A DNA stretch of 64,000 bases, taken from contig NZ_JAULSA010000004.1 of assembly GCF_030518235.1 (NCBI RefSeq), forward strand, positions 186,001-250,000, in the 5' to 3' direction. Origin of the DNA: Saccharibacillus sp. CPCC 101409 (GTDB lineage Bacteria; Bacillota; Bacilli; Paenibacillales; Paenibacillaceae). The position numbers and the translations under genes are program-made. Positions 15,875-24,714 of the stretch are shown one piece after another; the stretch's first letter is position 1; each line of letters opens with the position of its first letter. The notes beneath the pieces are model-generated. The model was not told where the DNA came from. It saw nothing but the letters and a program-made list of their open reading frames with translations, and made no database searches.

Positions 15875-16573
15875 ATGACGGAAGCGATCGGACTTTCATT
15901 CGAGGAAATGTGGGAGCGGATCATGGCCTGCGACGCCCGGTACGACGGGCTGTTCTTCACCGCGGTCAAAACGACGCGCATCTACTGCCGCCCGTCCTGC
16001 CGCTCGCGCAAGCCGAAAAAGGTCAATGTCGAGTTCTATACCGGCCTGCCCGAAGCGGAAGCGGCCGGCTACCGGCCCTGCAAGCGATGCCAGCCGGAGG
16101 TCGAGCATTCGCCCTGGAACGAGATCGTGCACCAGGCGCGCGCCTTCATCGTCACCCGCTATCGGGAGAATCCGATGCTCAAAGACATCGCGGAACACGT
16201 CAATCTGAGCGTGTATTATCTGGAGCGCCTGTTCAAACAGGAAACCGGCGAAACCCCGCGCGTGTATCTGGAAAAAGTGCGCGTGGACCGCGCGGCGCAT
16301 CTGCTGCGCTGCAGCGGGAAATCGAATCTGGAGATCTGCTACGAGGCCGGATTCCGCACGCCGTCCAATTTCTACAAAGCGTTCCGGCGGCTGCACGGCT
16401 GTTCGCCGGGCGAATACCGAGCACAGGGCGCGCCGATCGAGCGCGAGCCGCTGGTCCGGCGGGTAGAACCGGCGGAGCGCGATCCGTTTGTCGCCGGCGG
16501 GAAAAGCGAGCGCCTTTCCCAAGCCGAGATCGAACATTTACCTTTATCCACCGACAGGAGGAATTCTCAATGA
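15875..16573 (+). CDS. adaA: AdaA-type methylphosphotriester-DNA methyltransferase and activator
   Basis: 232 residues from ATG 15875 (AAAAGGAGG about 9 bases upstream). The N-terminal Ada domain carries the four zinc cysteines Cys38, Cys42, Cys69 and Cys72 (IYCRPSC, RPCKRC); Cys38 takes the methyl group from DNA methylphosphotriesters in the family. Two AraC-type helix-turn-helix units follow (about 95-190). Self-methylation turns the protein into an activator of the ada operon. It overlaps adaB by four bases. Unlike E. coli Ada, the repair activities are split into two proteins, as in Bacillus. Confidence 0.93.
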   Translation: MTEAIGLSFEEMWERIMACDARYDGLFFTAVKTTRIYCRPSCRSRKPKKVNVEFYTGLPEAEAAGYRPCKRCQPEVEHSPWNEIVHQARAFIVTRYRENPMLKDIAEHVNLSVYYLERLFKQETGETPRVYLEKVRVDRAAHLLRCSGKSNLEICYEAGFRTPSNFYKAFRRLHGCSPGEYRAQGAPIEREPLVRRVEPAERDPFVAGGKSERLSQAEIEHLPLSTDRRNSQ

Positions 16574-17235
16574 ATATCAAAGCCCTTACGCCTATGACTG
16601 CCGAAGCGCGCACTTCCGTACGGCCGGTTTCTTCCAACGGGGCTTCGCAAGCGCCGGCCTTGCGGCCCGCGGCCGCCCCGCACCGGCTGCTCTACCTTTC
16701 GCCGCTCGGCGAGATCGCGATCGAAGGCACGGACGAAGCCGTCCATTCGATCCTGTTCACCGATACCGCCATGCCGGAAGGCTGGCCGGAGGTCAATCCT
16801 TTCCCCGCCGCCTCGGATCACGATCCCGCAGCGGCTCCCGCGCAGAGCGGCGCGGAACTCCCCGGCAGCGCAGCCGGCTTCGAGGCGCACGAAGCGCTGC
16901 TCCTCTGCCGCCGCCAGCTCGCCGAGTACTTCCGCGGCGAACGGCAGACGTTCGATTTCCCGTACGCGTTCGACGGCACGCCGTTCCAGCGTTCCGTCTG
17001 GACGGAGCTGGCCGCCGTCCCTTACGCCGCTTCGCGTTCGTACAAAGACCTCGCCGTTTCGATCGGCAGCGAACGCGCGGTGCGGGCGGTCGGCGCCGCC
17101 AACGGCCGCAACAAGCTCACCATCGTGCTGCCGTGCCACCGCATCGTCGGCGCAAACGGCAGGCTGACCGGCTACGCGGGCGGCCTCTGGCGCAAAGAGT
17201 GGCTGCTGCGCCACGAAGCGCGTTTTCGCGGCTGA
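16570..17235 (+). CDS. Methylated-DNA--protein-cysteine methyltransferase (AdaB/Ogt type)
   Basis: 221 residues. The acceptor Cys189 sits in the PCHR motif, followed by IVGANGRLTGYAGGLWRKEWLL. The DNA-binding helix region is FQRSVWTELAAVPYAASRSYKDLA. It removes O6-alkyl groups from guanine in one suicide reaction. The ATG overlaps the adaA stop (ATGA), with GGAGG eight bases upstream. The N-terminal ~40 residues and an Ala/Pro-rich insertion near 80-105 are longer than in Bacillus proteins (about 165-180 residues), and are probably disordered. Confidence 0.93.
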   Translation: MNIKALTPMTAEARTSVRPVSSNGASQAPALRPAAAPHRLLYLSPLGEIAIEGTDEAVHSILFTDTAMPEGWPEVNPFPAASDHDPAAAPAQSGAELPGSAAGFEAHEALLLCRRQLAEYFRGERQTFDFPYAFDGTPFQRSVWTELAAVPYAASRSYKDLAVSIGSERAVRAVGAANGRNKLTIVLPCHRIVGANGRLTGYAGGLWRKEWLLRHEARFRG

Positions 17236-17307
17236 ACGCCGGAAGCCGCCCATTTTCTTTTTCCGCCGGGATCCGTCTCGTCGCCGTCAGTTCTCCGCTT
17301 CGCCCAC

Positions 17308-17332
17308 GGACCGCAAACCGCGGTCTTTTTTT
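17308..17332 (+). terminator. Terminator of the ada operon
   Basis: GACCGC-AAACC-GCGGTC followed by seven T, 74 bases after the adaB stop. Confidence 0.85.
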
Positions 17333-17345
17333 GTTCTCTTCGCTA

Positions 17346-17434
17346 TTGTTATATCCCCCCTCGATTTTATTATAGGCATAAAGACTTTCTTTCGGCGCGG
17401 ACATGAACTATTATGATAGACGCATACTTATCAT
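17346..17434 (+). promoter_or_regulatory. Promoter and inverted repeat before the MFS gene
   Basis: TTGTTA (17346-17351), 17-18 bases, ATTATA/TTATAG (17369-17375). Downstream, ATGATA (17413-17418) and TATCAT (17429-17434) form an inverted repeat with a 10-base spacer, a likely repressor site or leader hairpin in the 5' untranslated region. Confidence 0.4.
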
Positions 17435-17485
17435 CCCGCTGCCGCGCGACTCCGCCGCATCGCGATCCGGAAAGGAACCCTGCAC

Positions 17486-18724
17486 GTGAACGCAAAATTT
17501 CGCGGCATCGACCGCATCTATGCCTGGCAGCTCGCCACCATTTTTATCGGCTTTATCGTATTCGGCTTCTCGGAAAATATCAAAGGCCCGGCCATCCCGC
17601 GCATCCAGCTCGACTTCAACCTCGATGAAGGCCAGCTCGGCACGCTGCTGTCGCTGAACGCGCTCGGCTATCTGCTCGCCTGTTCCTTTACCGCGATTCT
17701 CGTGCGCAAATGGGGCATCAAAGCCGTCAGCGTGATCGCGTTCGGCTCGATGGTGCTGTCCGGCGCGCTGATCGCGCTGTCGCAAAGCTACGGACCGTTT
17801 TCGGCGTCTTATTTCCTCATGTACATCGGTAACGGCATGCTGGAGATCGCGCTGGCGATCCTCGGCGCAAGGATCTTCGTCAAGAACACCGGCACCATGA
17901 TGAACCTGTCGCATTTCTTCTACGGTTTCAGCTCCACGATCGCGCCGCTGCTGGCTACGGGTCTGATGTCCGTGACCGTTTTCGGCTGGACGCTGGACTG
18001 GCGCGGCATGTATCTCGTCATGCTGTCGCTCTGCCTCGTCCCGATCCTGACCGCGCTGCGCAGCACGTTTCCCGGCGACGACGTGGCGCACGAAGACCGC
18101 ATGTCGCTCGGCAGACTGATGCGCGATCCCGCGCTCTGGCTGATGGTGCTGATCCTGTCGTTCGGCGTCGTGTCCGAGCTTGCGGTCGGCGGCTGGCTGG
18201 TCAATTTCCTCGAAAAAGCCTACGGCTGGAGCACCGTATCCGCTTCCGGCATGCTGTCGATCTTCTTTCTCTGCTTCGCGCTGGCGCGGCTGGTGCTCGG
18301 ACCGATCACCGACCGGATCGGCTTTACCCTGTCGCTGATCGTATTCGCCGCTTTCTCCGCGCTCTGCACGTTCGCGGCGATTCTCGGCGGAGAGCGCTGG
18401 GCATTCCTGTTCGCGGCGGCGGGCATCGGAATCGCGATGATCTATCCGACCGTGATGGCGTTTATCGCCCGGCGCTACCCGCGCGGCAGCGATACGGCGA
18501 TCACATTCACCGTGACGCTGATGGGACTGGGCAGCGTGATCGGCAACTACATGATCGGCGCGGTGATCGAAGGGGTCAAAAGCGCCTTCGGCGCCGGCAG
18601 CCCAGCCGGCCTGCTGCGCGGACTCCAGGCCGGCTACGGATTTATCGGACTGTGCGCCGCGCTGAGCGCCGTCTGCGGCGCGATCCTGTACCGGTATTTG
18701 AAGCCGCGCGGCGAATTGATCTAA
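17486..18724 (+). CDS. MFS transporter
   Basis: 412 residues with about 12 membrane helices. The usual major-facilitator loop 2-3 pattern is weak (VRKWGIKAVS). The loop 8-9 copy LGPITDRIGF (about 272-281) is clearer. The motif NIKGPAIPRIQLDF near the first helix resembles the sugar/FucP-like and YfkF-type carriers. GTG start with GAAAGGAA upstream. The substrate is unknown; the neighbouring genes (ada operon, serine hydrolase) give no hint. It ends at a strong shared terminator. Confidence 0.88.
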   Translation: MNAKFRGIDRIYAWQLATIFIGFIVFGFSENIKGPAIPRIQLDFNLDEGQLGTLLSLNALGYLLACSFTAILVRKWGIKAVSVIAFGSMVLSGALIALSQSYGPFSASYFLMYIGNGMLEIALAILGARIFVKNTGTMMNLSHFFYGFSSTIAPLLATGLMSVTVFGWTLDWRGMYLVMLSLCLVPILTALRSTFPGDDVAHEDRMSLGRLMRDPALWLMVLILSFGVVSELAVGGWLVNFLEKAYGWSTVSASGMLSIFFLCFALARLVLGPITDRIGFTLSLIVFAAFSALCTFAAILGGERWAFLFAAAGIGIAMIYPTVMAFIARRYPRGSDTAITFTVTLMGLGSVIGNYMIGAVIEGVKSAFGAGSPAGLLRGLQAGYGFIGLCAALSAVCGAILYRYLKPRGELI

Positions 18725-18754
18725 CTTCTAACTTCCGCAGGCCGATCGAACCGC

Positions 18755-18806
18755 AAAGAAGCCGTGCCCCGGGATGATATCGATATCCCGGTGTGCGGCT
18801 TCTTTT
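18755..18806. terminator. Long bidirectional terminator
   Basis: AAAGAAGCCG...CCCGGGAT pairs with ATATCCCGG...CGGCTTCTTTTT, giving a near-perfect stem with A- and T-runs on either side, between the converging MFS and serine hydrolase genes. Confidence 0.85.
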
Positions 18807-18816
18807 TGCTTGTGTT

Positions 18817-19854
18817 CTATTCTTCTCTCCTCAACGCTTCCGCCGCATCCGCGGCCAGACGCCAGACCGGACCGTCGAGGTTGGCCAGCACATGGACCCG
18901 GATGCCGGATTCCGCGTCGACGCGGGAGAGCATCGACACGCCGGGATCGAAGCCCATGATGCAGCGGCTGACGACTTGTTCGTTTTTCAGCTTGATCCAT
19001 ACGCCGCAGCCGTACGCCGATTCTTCGTCTTCGTGAATTTGCGGCGCCAGCATTTTGGCCGTCATTGCCGCAGACAGCAGCCTGCCGCCGAGCAGCGCGT
19101 CCCAGAATTTGTCCAGATCGCCCGCTGTGGTAAACGCGCCTCCGTCCGGTCCGCCGATCGCCGGCAGCGAGAAGATATTCGTTTTCCATCCGTCTTCTTC
19201 GTCGATGTATCCGAGCGCGGTGCGCTCCGGCAGCCGGTCCATCCGGAAGTAGCCGGAATCGTCCATGCCGCATGCCCGAAAAACACGGCTCTCCACGTAG
19301 TCGCGAAACTTCATCCCGGATACTTTTTCCACGATCAGCCCCAGCAGAATATAGCCGGAATTATTGTAAGCGAACCGCTCGCCCGGCGCGAACTTCATGT
19401 CCTGCTCCGCAAACAGCGGCAGAAAATGCTCGGCTTCCGTCATGCCGTACACCGGCCGCTCCCGCCACAGCTCTTCGAAATCGTGCATGGTTTCTTCATC
19501 GAAGTAATCCGGCACGCCCGAGCTGTGGGTCAGCAGATGATGCACCGTAATACCGGGATCGAACCGCGGAAACTCGAAGTGCGTGCAGTCCGCAAGCTTC
19601 GTCTCGAAGCTCAGTTTGCCCTGCTCGATCAGTTGACAGATGGCGACCGCGGTGAAGATCTTGCAGCCCGACGCAATCCCGAACCGCGTGTCCGCGGTAT
19701 TTCGCAAGCGTTCGCTGCGGTTGGCGAAGCCGAACGCTTTTTCCGCTGCGGCCTCTTCGACGCCTGCTCCCCGACTCGCCCGGATCACGCCCGAGAACGG
19801 AACACTTTCCTTGTTATCGTAAGCTTCGACTATCTGTTCGATCGTTTGCTTCAT
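18817..19854 (-). CDS. Serine hydrolase of the beta-lactamase class C/D,D-peptidase family
   Basis: 345 residues from ATG 19854 (GGGGGAG eight bases upstream; the frame could extend to 19911). The catalytic SxxK is SGCK (about 62-65), the second motif YNN (about 160-162) and HHLLTHSSGVPDYF are typical of the family. The third motif (usually H/KxG) is not obvious, though a candidate region is GPDGGAF. No signal peptide is seen, so it appears cytoplasmic, like several EstB-like esterases and Paenibacillus homologues. The substrate cannot be told from sequence. It is divergent from the XRE regulator gene. Confidence 0.85.
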   Translation of the reverse strand: MKQTIEQIVEAYDNKESVPFSGVIRASRGAGVEEAAAEKAFGFANRSERLRNTADTRFGIASGCKIFTAVAICQLIEQGKLSFETKLADCTHFEFPRFDPGITVHHLLTHSSGVPDYFDEETMHDFEELWRERPVYGMTEAEHFLPLFAEQDMKFAPGERFAYNNSGYILLGLIVEKVSGMKFRDYVESRVFRACGMDDSGYFRMDRLPERTALGYIDEEDGWKTNIFSLPAIGGPDGGAFTTAGDLDKFWDALLGGRLLSAAMTAKMLAPQIHEDEESAYGCGVWIKLKNEQVVSRCIMGFDPGVSMLSRVDAESGIRVHVLANLDGPVWRLAADAAEALRREE

Positions 19855-20086
19855 TTCGTTCACTCCCCCGCTTTCGCTCAAGACCCGATCCGTCTTCGTC
19901 CGCCGGCCCAACCCATAAGAACGATACTAACCGAATAAACGGGCCGAAAATGAACGGTTCTTGCTTTTTTGCCGAAAAGAAATCCGTAAAGTTTCCCGCC
20001 GGTTGACTTCTCCCCGGAAAGTATCGCGGCAATCCATTGAGCCCGCGCGGCTTTCCGGCGGATAATAGAAGCAGGAGGCGATGAGC

Positions 20087-21211
20087 ATGAACACACTGAA
20101 TCTGTCCCATAATATCATCAGGCTGAGACGACGCAAAAAGATTACGCAGGAGCAGCTGGCGGAGTTTATCGGCGTGACCAAAGCGTCCGTGTCCAAATGG
20201 GAGACGCGGCAGAGTTTGCCCGATATCCTGATTCTTCCGGCGCTGGCAGCATTCTTCGACGTCACGATCGACGAGCTGCTCGGTTACGAGCCGCAGTTGA
20301 GCAAAGAACAGATCCAGAAGATCTACCGGGACCTGGCGGCGGACTTTGCGCAGCTTCCGTTCGAAGACGTGATGGAGCGCAGCCGGGAGCTGGTGAAGAA
20401 ATATTATTCCTGCTACCCGTTCTTGTTTCAGATGAGCACGCTCTGGCTGAACCATGTCATGCTGGCCGAAAGCCGGGAGCGGCAGACGGAGATTCTGGCT
20501 TCGATCTCGGAACTGTGCGGCCGCATCGCATCCGACTGCCGGGAGATCGGCCTCGCCGCCGACGCCGTCATCCTCAAAGCGTCCGTCGATATGCAGCTCG
20601 GTCACATCAAAGAAGTGGTCGAGACGCTGGAAGAAGTGCTGAATCCGCAGCGTTTGTCCAACCAGAGCGATTCGCTGCTGATCCAAGCTTACCGGCTCGC
20701 CGGCCAAGCGGACCAGGCAAACGGCTTTACGCAGGTCAGCATGTTTACGCACCTGCTTTCGCTGACCGGCAGCGCGACGCAGTACCTGGCGATCCACAGC
20801 GGCGACCTCGGCGTCTGCGAACAAACGATGCAGCGCATCGACCGCCTGATCGAAGCTTATCGCCTGGAGACGCTGCATCCCAATTCGGCGGCTTTGTTCC
20901 ACTGCCAGGCGGCGATCGTATACAGCCTGAACGGTAAAGCGGAGAACGCGATCGCCCGGCTGGAACGCTATGCGTTTTGTATCGGCAGGCTGCTGGAGAA
21001 CGATATCATGCTGCGGGGCGACTCGTACTTCGACGGTATCGAATCGTGGTTCGAACAGCTGGATATGGGCCGAAGCGCGCCGCGGGACCGAAAAGTCATT
21101 CTGGACAGCGCGGTTCAGGTCCTGGAACATCCGGCATTCGCAGACCTTCGGGATACCGCCGATTACCGGAGGATCAAGCGTTCTTTGAGCGGGAAAGGAG
21201 CGGCGTTATGA
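20087..21211 (+). CDS. XRE-family regulator with helical repeat domain
   Basis: 374 residues from ATG 20087, which is eight bases after AGGAGG; the ATG at 20081 is only two bases away. The N-terminal helix-turn-helix (about 5-62) includes ITQEQLAEFIGVTKASVSKWE, followed by LPDILILPALAAFFDVTIDELLGY. The remaining ~300 residues are helical and TPR-like, as in regulators that sense a peptide or partner protein. It starts a four-gene set in which every junction overlaps (ATGA or TGATG), so it is made together with the ABC transporter it presumably controls. A candidate -10 (GATAAT, 20061-20066) leaves almost no leader. Confidence 0.88.
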   Translation: MNTLNLSHNIIRLRRRKKITQEQLAEFIGVTKASVSKWETRQSLPDILILPALAAFFDVTIDELLGYEPQLSKEQIQKIYRDLAADFAQLPFEDVMERSRELVKKYYSCYPFLFQMSTLWLNHVMLAESRERQTEILASISELCGRIASDCREIGLAADAVILKASVDMQLGHIKEVVETLEEVLNPQRLSNQSDSLLIQAYRLAGQADQANGFTQVSMFTHLLSLTGSATQYLAIHSGDLGVCEQTMQRIDRLIEAYRLETLHPNSAALFHCQAAIVYSLNGKAENAIARLERYAFCIGRLLENDIMLRGDSYFDGIESWFEQLDMGRSAPRDRKVILDSAVQVLEHPAFADLRDTADYRRIKRSLSGKGAAL

Positions 21212-21408
21212 GCATCCGCGAAGCGCTGCCTTTCCTGATCCCCGTGGTGCTGGCGGAGCTGGCGCTGTTTATCGTGACGTTGAGGCATATCCTGACTCAT
21301 CGCCGGTACAAACGGGGCAGCCGGACGCTGTGGGTCGTCGTGTCGATTGTCGGCATCAACTTTATCGGACCGGTCCTGTATTTTCTGCTCGGCCGGGAAG
21401 AAGCCTGA
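21208..21408 (+). CDS. Small PLDc_N-type membrane protein
   Basis: 66 residues, two membrane helices (about 5-25 and 40-60) and the PLDc_N signature FIGPVLYFLLGREEA at the end. Proteins of this kind are often encoded beside bacteriocin-type or drug ABC transporters, where they may act in immunity or as transporter partners; the exact role is not known. The ATG overlaps the XRE stop by four bases, and GGGAAAGGAG lies upstream. Its stop overlaps the ATPase start by one base. Confidence 0.8.
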   Translation: MSIREALPFLIPVVLAELALFIVTLRHILTHRRYKRGSRTLWVVVSIVGINFIGPVLYFLLGREEA

Positions 21409-22310
21409 TGGATATGCTGACAGTATCGCATGTGTCGAAGTCGTTTGGCGAAAACCGGGTCGTGGACGATCTGAGCTTCTCCGTCGCGGAGCATACGATC
21501 TTCGGATTCATCGGGCAGAACGGCGCCGGCAAGACCACCACCATGAACATGATTCTGGGTCTGCTCAAAGCCGAGAGCGGAGAAATCCGGGTCAACGGCG
21601 AAGCGGTGCGGTTCGGCCGTACGCCTACCAACGCGTATATCGGCTACCTGCCGGATGTGCCCGAGTTTTACGGCTTTATGACGCCCGGCGAATATTTGGA
21701 CCTGTGCGGAAAAGTAACAGGCATGACCCGAGCGCAGCGAGAACGCAAATCGGCGGAACTGCTTGATCTTGTCGGGCTGGGCGGCGCGCATAAACGGATT
21801 CAGGGCTTCTCGCGCGGCATGAAGCAGCGGCTCGGCATTGCCCAGGCGCTGCTGAGCGACCCGCTGCTGCTGATCTGCGACGAACCGACTTCCGCGCTCG
21901 ACCCGCTCGGCCGCAAAGAAATCCTGGATCTGCTGCTCCATGTGAAAGACCGGACAACCGTCGTCTTTTCGACGCATATTCTGTCCGACGTGGAGCGGAT
22001 CTGCGACGAAGCCGCTTTTCTGCATCGGGGCAGGCTGGCACTCGGCGGAAAGCTGCAGGAACTGAAATCGATCCGGCAAAGCGGCGGTTTGGAACTCGAA
22101 TTCTACTCGGCGGCGGAAGCGGAACGCTTCAAAGCCCTTTTTCCCGCAAGCGGATCGTTAACGGCATTGAAACTAACCCTGAAGCAGCAAACGCAGGAGG
22201 AAACGCGGAACGTGCTGCGGATGCTGGCGGCACGAAACATCCCGGTCCGGCGGATCGAACGTCTGGAGCCGGAGTTGGAAGACTTGTTTATGGAGATGGT
22301 GCGGGAATGA
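21408..22310 (+). CDS. ABC transporter ATP-binding protein (CcmA/antibiotic type)
   Basis: 300 residues from ATG 21408. Walker A GQNGAGKTTT (about 39-48), Q-loop IGYLPDVPEFYG, signature FSRGMKQR (variant of LSGGQ), Walker B LLICDEP and switch His (FSTHILS) are all present. The C-terminal ~80 residues are the usual DUF4162-like tail of the CcmA family. With the downstream six-helix permease it forms a type of exporter that handles peptides or antibiotics in other Firmicutes. Overlaps on both sides show tight coupling. Confidence 0.92.
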   Translation: MDMLTVSHVSKSFGENRVVDDLSFSVAEHTIFGFIGQNGAGKTTTMNMILGLLKAESGEIRVNGEAVRFGRTPTNAYIGYLPDVPEFYGFMTPGEYLDLCGKVTGMTRAQRERKSAELLDLVGLGGAHKRIQGFSRGMKQRLGIAQALLSDPLLLICDEPTSALDPLGRKEILDLLLHVKDRTTVVFSTHILSDVERICDEAAFLHRGRLALGGKLQELKSIRQSGGLELEFYSAAEAERFKALFPASGSLTALKLTLKQQTQEETRNVLRMLAARNIPVRRIERLEPELEDLFMEMVRE

Positions 22311-23077
22311 AACAGCTGACGGCTTTTATCCATAAAGAACTGCTGGAATCCCTGCGTACCGGCAAAGTCGCTATTCTGCTTATCTTATTTATCCTGCTGG
22401 GCATCCTGAATCCGGCGATCGCCAGGCTGACGCCCTGGCTGCTGAGCGCGATCTCGGACAGCATGTCGGAAACGGGACTGTCCGTCGCGGCGATCGAGGT
22501 GAACGCGTTGACTTCCTGGGCGCAGTTTTATAAAAATATCCCGATCGCCCTGATCGTGTTCCTGCTGGCGTTCAGCGGCACGCTGACGAACGAGTATCAA
22601 AAAGGCACGCTGATCCCCATGATTACCAAAGGCATGGCACGCTGGAAGATCGTCGCGGCGAAAGGGGCGGCGATTGCCGCGTACTGGACGATCGGATACT
22701 GGCTTTGTTACGGAATCACTTACGGCTACAACGCGTACTTCTGGGGGAACGGGAATGCGCCCGGTCTGTTCTTCTCCGCGCTCGGGTTCTATTTGATCGG
22801 ATTGTGGCTGGTCTCGCTGATCCTGACCCTGTCTGCGATTGCCGGATCGGGTTCGTTCGTTATGCTGGGAGTCGGCGGAATTTTCCTTATCGTCTATCTG
22901 CTCGGCCTGCTGCCCGCCGCCGGGGAATACCTGCCCGTGCGGCTACTGCATACTTCGAATCTGCCGGTCGGCGCAGGGCGCATATCGGACTACGCGGCGG
23001 CGATTGCGGTTACGCTGCTCTGGACGGCGGTGAATGCGATTGCCGCGGCTTTCCTTTTTGATCGCAAAAAAATATAG
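22307..23077 (+). CDS. ABC transporter permease (ABC-2 type)
   Basis: 256 residues with about six membrane helices (around 20-40, 80-100, 125-150, 165-185, 190-210, 230-250). The cytoplasmic N-terminus MKQLTAFIHKELLESLRTGK is typical of ABC-2 permeases, and EYQKGTLIPMITKG is the conserved loop after helix 2. It overlaps the ATPase gene by four bases and ends the operon at a strong terminator. Confidence 0.88.
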   Translation: MKQLTAFIHKELLESLRTGKVAILLILFILLGILNPAIARLTPWLLSAISDSMSETGLSVAAIEVNALTSWAQFYKNIPIALIVFLLAFSGTLTNEYQKGTLIPMITKGMARWKIVAAKGAAIAAYWTIGYWLCYGITYGYNAYFWGNGNAPGLFFSALGFYLIGLWLVSLILTLSAIAGSGSFVMLGVGGIFLIVYLLGLLPAAGEYLPVRLLHTSNLPVGAGRISDYAAAIAVTLLWTAVNAIAAAFLFDRKKI

Positions 23078-23114
23078 ACCGCGGCTGTGCAGATTTTTCT
23101 ACGCCGCGGTCTTT
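23076..23114. terminator. Bidirectional terminator
   Basis: GACCGCGG (23077-23084) pairs with CCGCGGTC (23104-23111), with a T-rich loop, between the converging permease and M20 peptidase genes. Confidence 0.75.
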
Positions 23115-23131
23115 GTTTGTATTCGCCGGTC

Positions 23132-24391
23132 TTAGCTTCTTTTCTCCAGCAGCGCTTCCGTTTCGCCGGCGAGGCCGATCAGGCCCAGCATCGTCAGCAG
23201 AATCTTCTGCACGCCCAGATGGGCGTCCGCCGAATCGTAGTATTCGTTCAGCGTATGCGCGCCGCCGAAGTCCCCGCCCCCGCCGAGCGTGACCGCCGGA
23301 ATGCCCAGGTGGATCGGGATATTCGAATCGGTGCTGCTCGCTTCGTCCAGGATCGGCCGGAAGCCCAGCGCGAGCCCCGCTCCCGCCGTGGCCTGCACGA
23401 TGATATCGTCCGGGCTTTGCGAACCGGCCGGCCGGTCGCCGACCCGCTCCGGCCGGACTTTAATCGCGCCGGCGCGCCGCCAGCGGTTGTTTTCTTCATC
23501 CGCCGCTTCCCGAAGCAATCCCAGTACCCGCTCTTCCAGCCGCTCCAGTTCTTCTTGCGACGTCGAGCGCATATCGATCACCGTTTCGGCCGTTTCCGCG
23601 ATCGTGTTGACCGATGTGCCTCCGCCGATCAGGCCGACGTTGAACGTCGTTTTGGGATTGCCGGGAACTTTGAGGTCCGCAATCTTGGCGATCGCCCGGC
23701 CGAGCGCGTGAATGGGACTCGGCGTGCCGAAGTTGCCGAAGCTGTGCCCGCCCGGTCCTTCGAACGTCACTTTATAGCGTTTGCTGCCCGCCGCCAGATA
23801 CGTGATCCGGTCCGGCGTGCCCGGCTCGATCGAGATAAAACCGTCGATATCGCCGCGGTTCGCAAACAGCGACTTGACTCCGCGCAGATCGCCCAGCCCT
23901 TCTTCGCCGACCGTCGCCCCGATAACCAGGTCGCCTTCCGTTTGCAGTCCGGTTTCTTGCAGCGCCCGCACGATCGTCAGCACCGAAGCCAGCCCCCGTC
24001 CGTCGTCCGAAATCCCCGGCGCGTACACCCGGGTTCCTTCCCGCCGCGCTTTCACATCCGTCCCGCGCGGAAACACCGTATCCAGATGCGCGCAGACCGC
24101 CAATTTCGGCCCGCCGCCTTTGCCTTTCCGCACCCCGAACACATTCCCGACTTCGTCCGTTTCAACTTCTTCGATCCCCAGCTCCGCAAGCTTCCGCGCA
24201 AACACTTTCCCTTTCTCTTCTTCCTCGAACGTAGGCGCCTCGATCTCCGTGAGTTCGATCTGCTCCTCCGTCGTCCGCTCGTTGTCCCCCTCCAAAAAGT
24301 CCAACGCTTCCCTTACCTCTTCGTTCTCCTTCAATACCTCAAACACCTTCCCAACCCGCTCCGTTACCTCCACCTTCCCCGATCCGCTCAT
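23132..24391 (-). CDS. M20-family metallopeptidase/aminoacylase-like
   Basis: 419 residues. Metal and catalytic motifs: AHLDTVF (about 99-105), SDDGRGLAS with the bridging Asp (about 128), GEEGLGDL with the catalytic Glu-Glu (about 162-163), SIEPG, and a late His in GGAHTLNEYY. The dimerisation domain lies about 200-320. The family hydrolyses peptides or acyl amino acids with two zinc ions; the specificity is unknown. AAGGAGG precedes the ATG. The first ~130 codons use many more GGG, GAG, AAG and GTG/GTA codons than the rest and encode a Glu-rich stretch, as if this part had a different history. Confidence 0.88.
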   Translation of the reverse strand: MSGSGKVEVTERVGKVFEVLKENEEVREALDFLEGDNERTTEEQIELTEIEAPTFEEEEKGKVFARKLAELGIEEVETDEVGNVFGVRKGKGGGPKLAVCAHLDTVFPRGTDVKARREGTRVYAPGISDDGRGLASVLTIVRALQETGLQTEGDLVIGATVGEEGLGDLRGVKSLFANRGDIDGFISIEPGTPDRITYLAAGSKRYKVTFEGPGGHSFGNFGTPSPIHALGRAIAKIADLKVPGNPKTTFNVGLIGGGTSVNTIAETAETVIDMRSTSQEELERLEERVLGLLREAADEENNRWRRAGAIKVRPERVGDRPAGSQSPDDIIVQATAGAGLALGFRPILDEASSTDSNIPIHLGIPAVTLGGGGDFGGAHTLNEYYDSADAHLGVQKILLTMLGLIGLAGETEALLEKRS

Positions 24392-24575
24392 ATCTATTCC
24401 TCCTTATTCATTATGTATGATCCAAACACAGCCGAAGCCTTCGAGTCGGTTAAATCTTTTAAGTTAGTTAAATCTCTTTAGGTCACGGTAAATAAACGCC
24501 CTACTCCGCTCAAGCCCGTGAGCGGAGGCCCTTCACCCCCACCCCCAAAAAAGTGTGGAGTTCCCCCGCACACCC

Positions 24576-24700
24576 CAGCGGAGGATTGATGGGAGCGTAG
24601 AAGCGGAGCGTTCGCCTTTGAAATCGGATTCCCACAACGCCCTTACTCCATCAGGGAATCCGATTTCAACAAGCGATCGAAGCCCCATCAATCCGCAGCG
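24576..24700. repeat. Large palindromic element with nested stems
   Basis: GGATTGATGGG (24583-24593) pairs with CCCATCAATCC (24684-24694), enclosing TTGAAATCGGATTCCC (24618-24633) and GGGAATCCGATTTCAA (24654-24669). The GCGTTCGCCTTTGAAATCG stretch matches the inner arm of the elements at 29.9, 35.8 and 47.0 kb, but the TGTCGAGAAA ends and doubled terminator are missing. The 24392-24575 part of the gap shows nothing else recognisable. Confidence 0.6.
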
Positions 24701-24714
24701 CCTCTACGAGCCTC

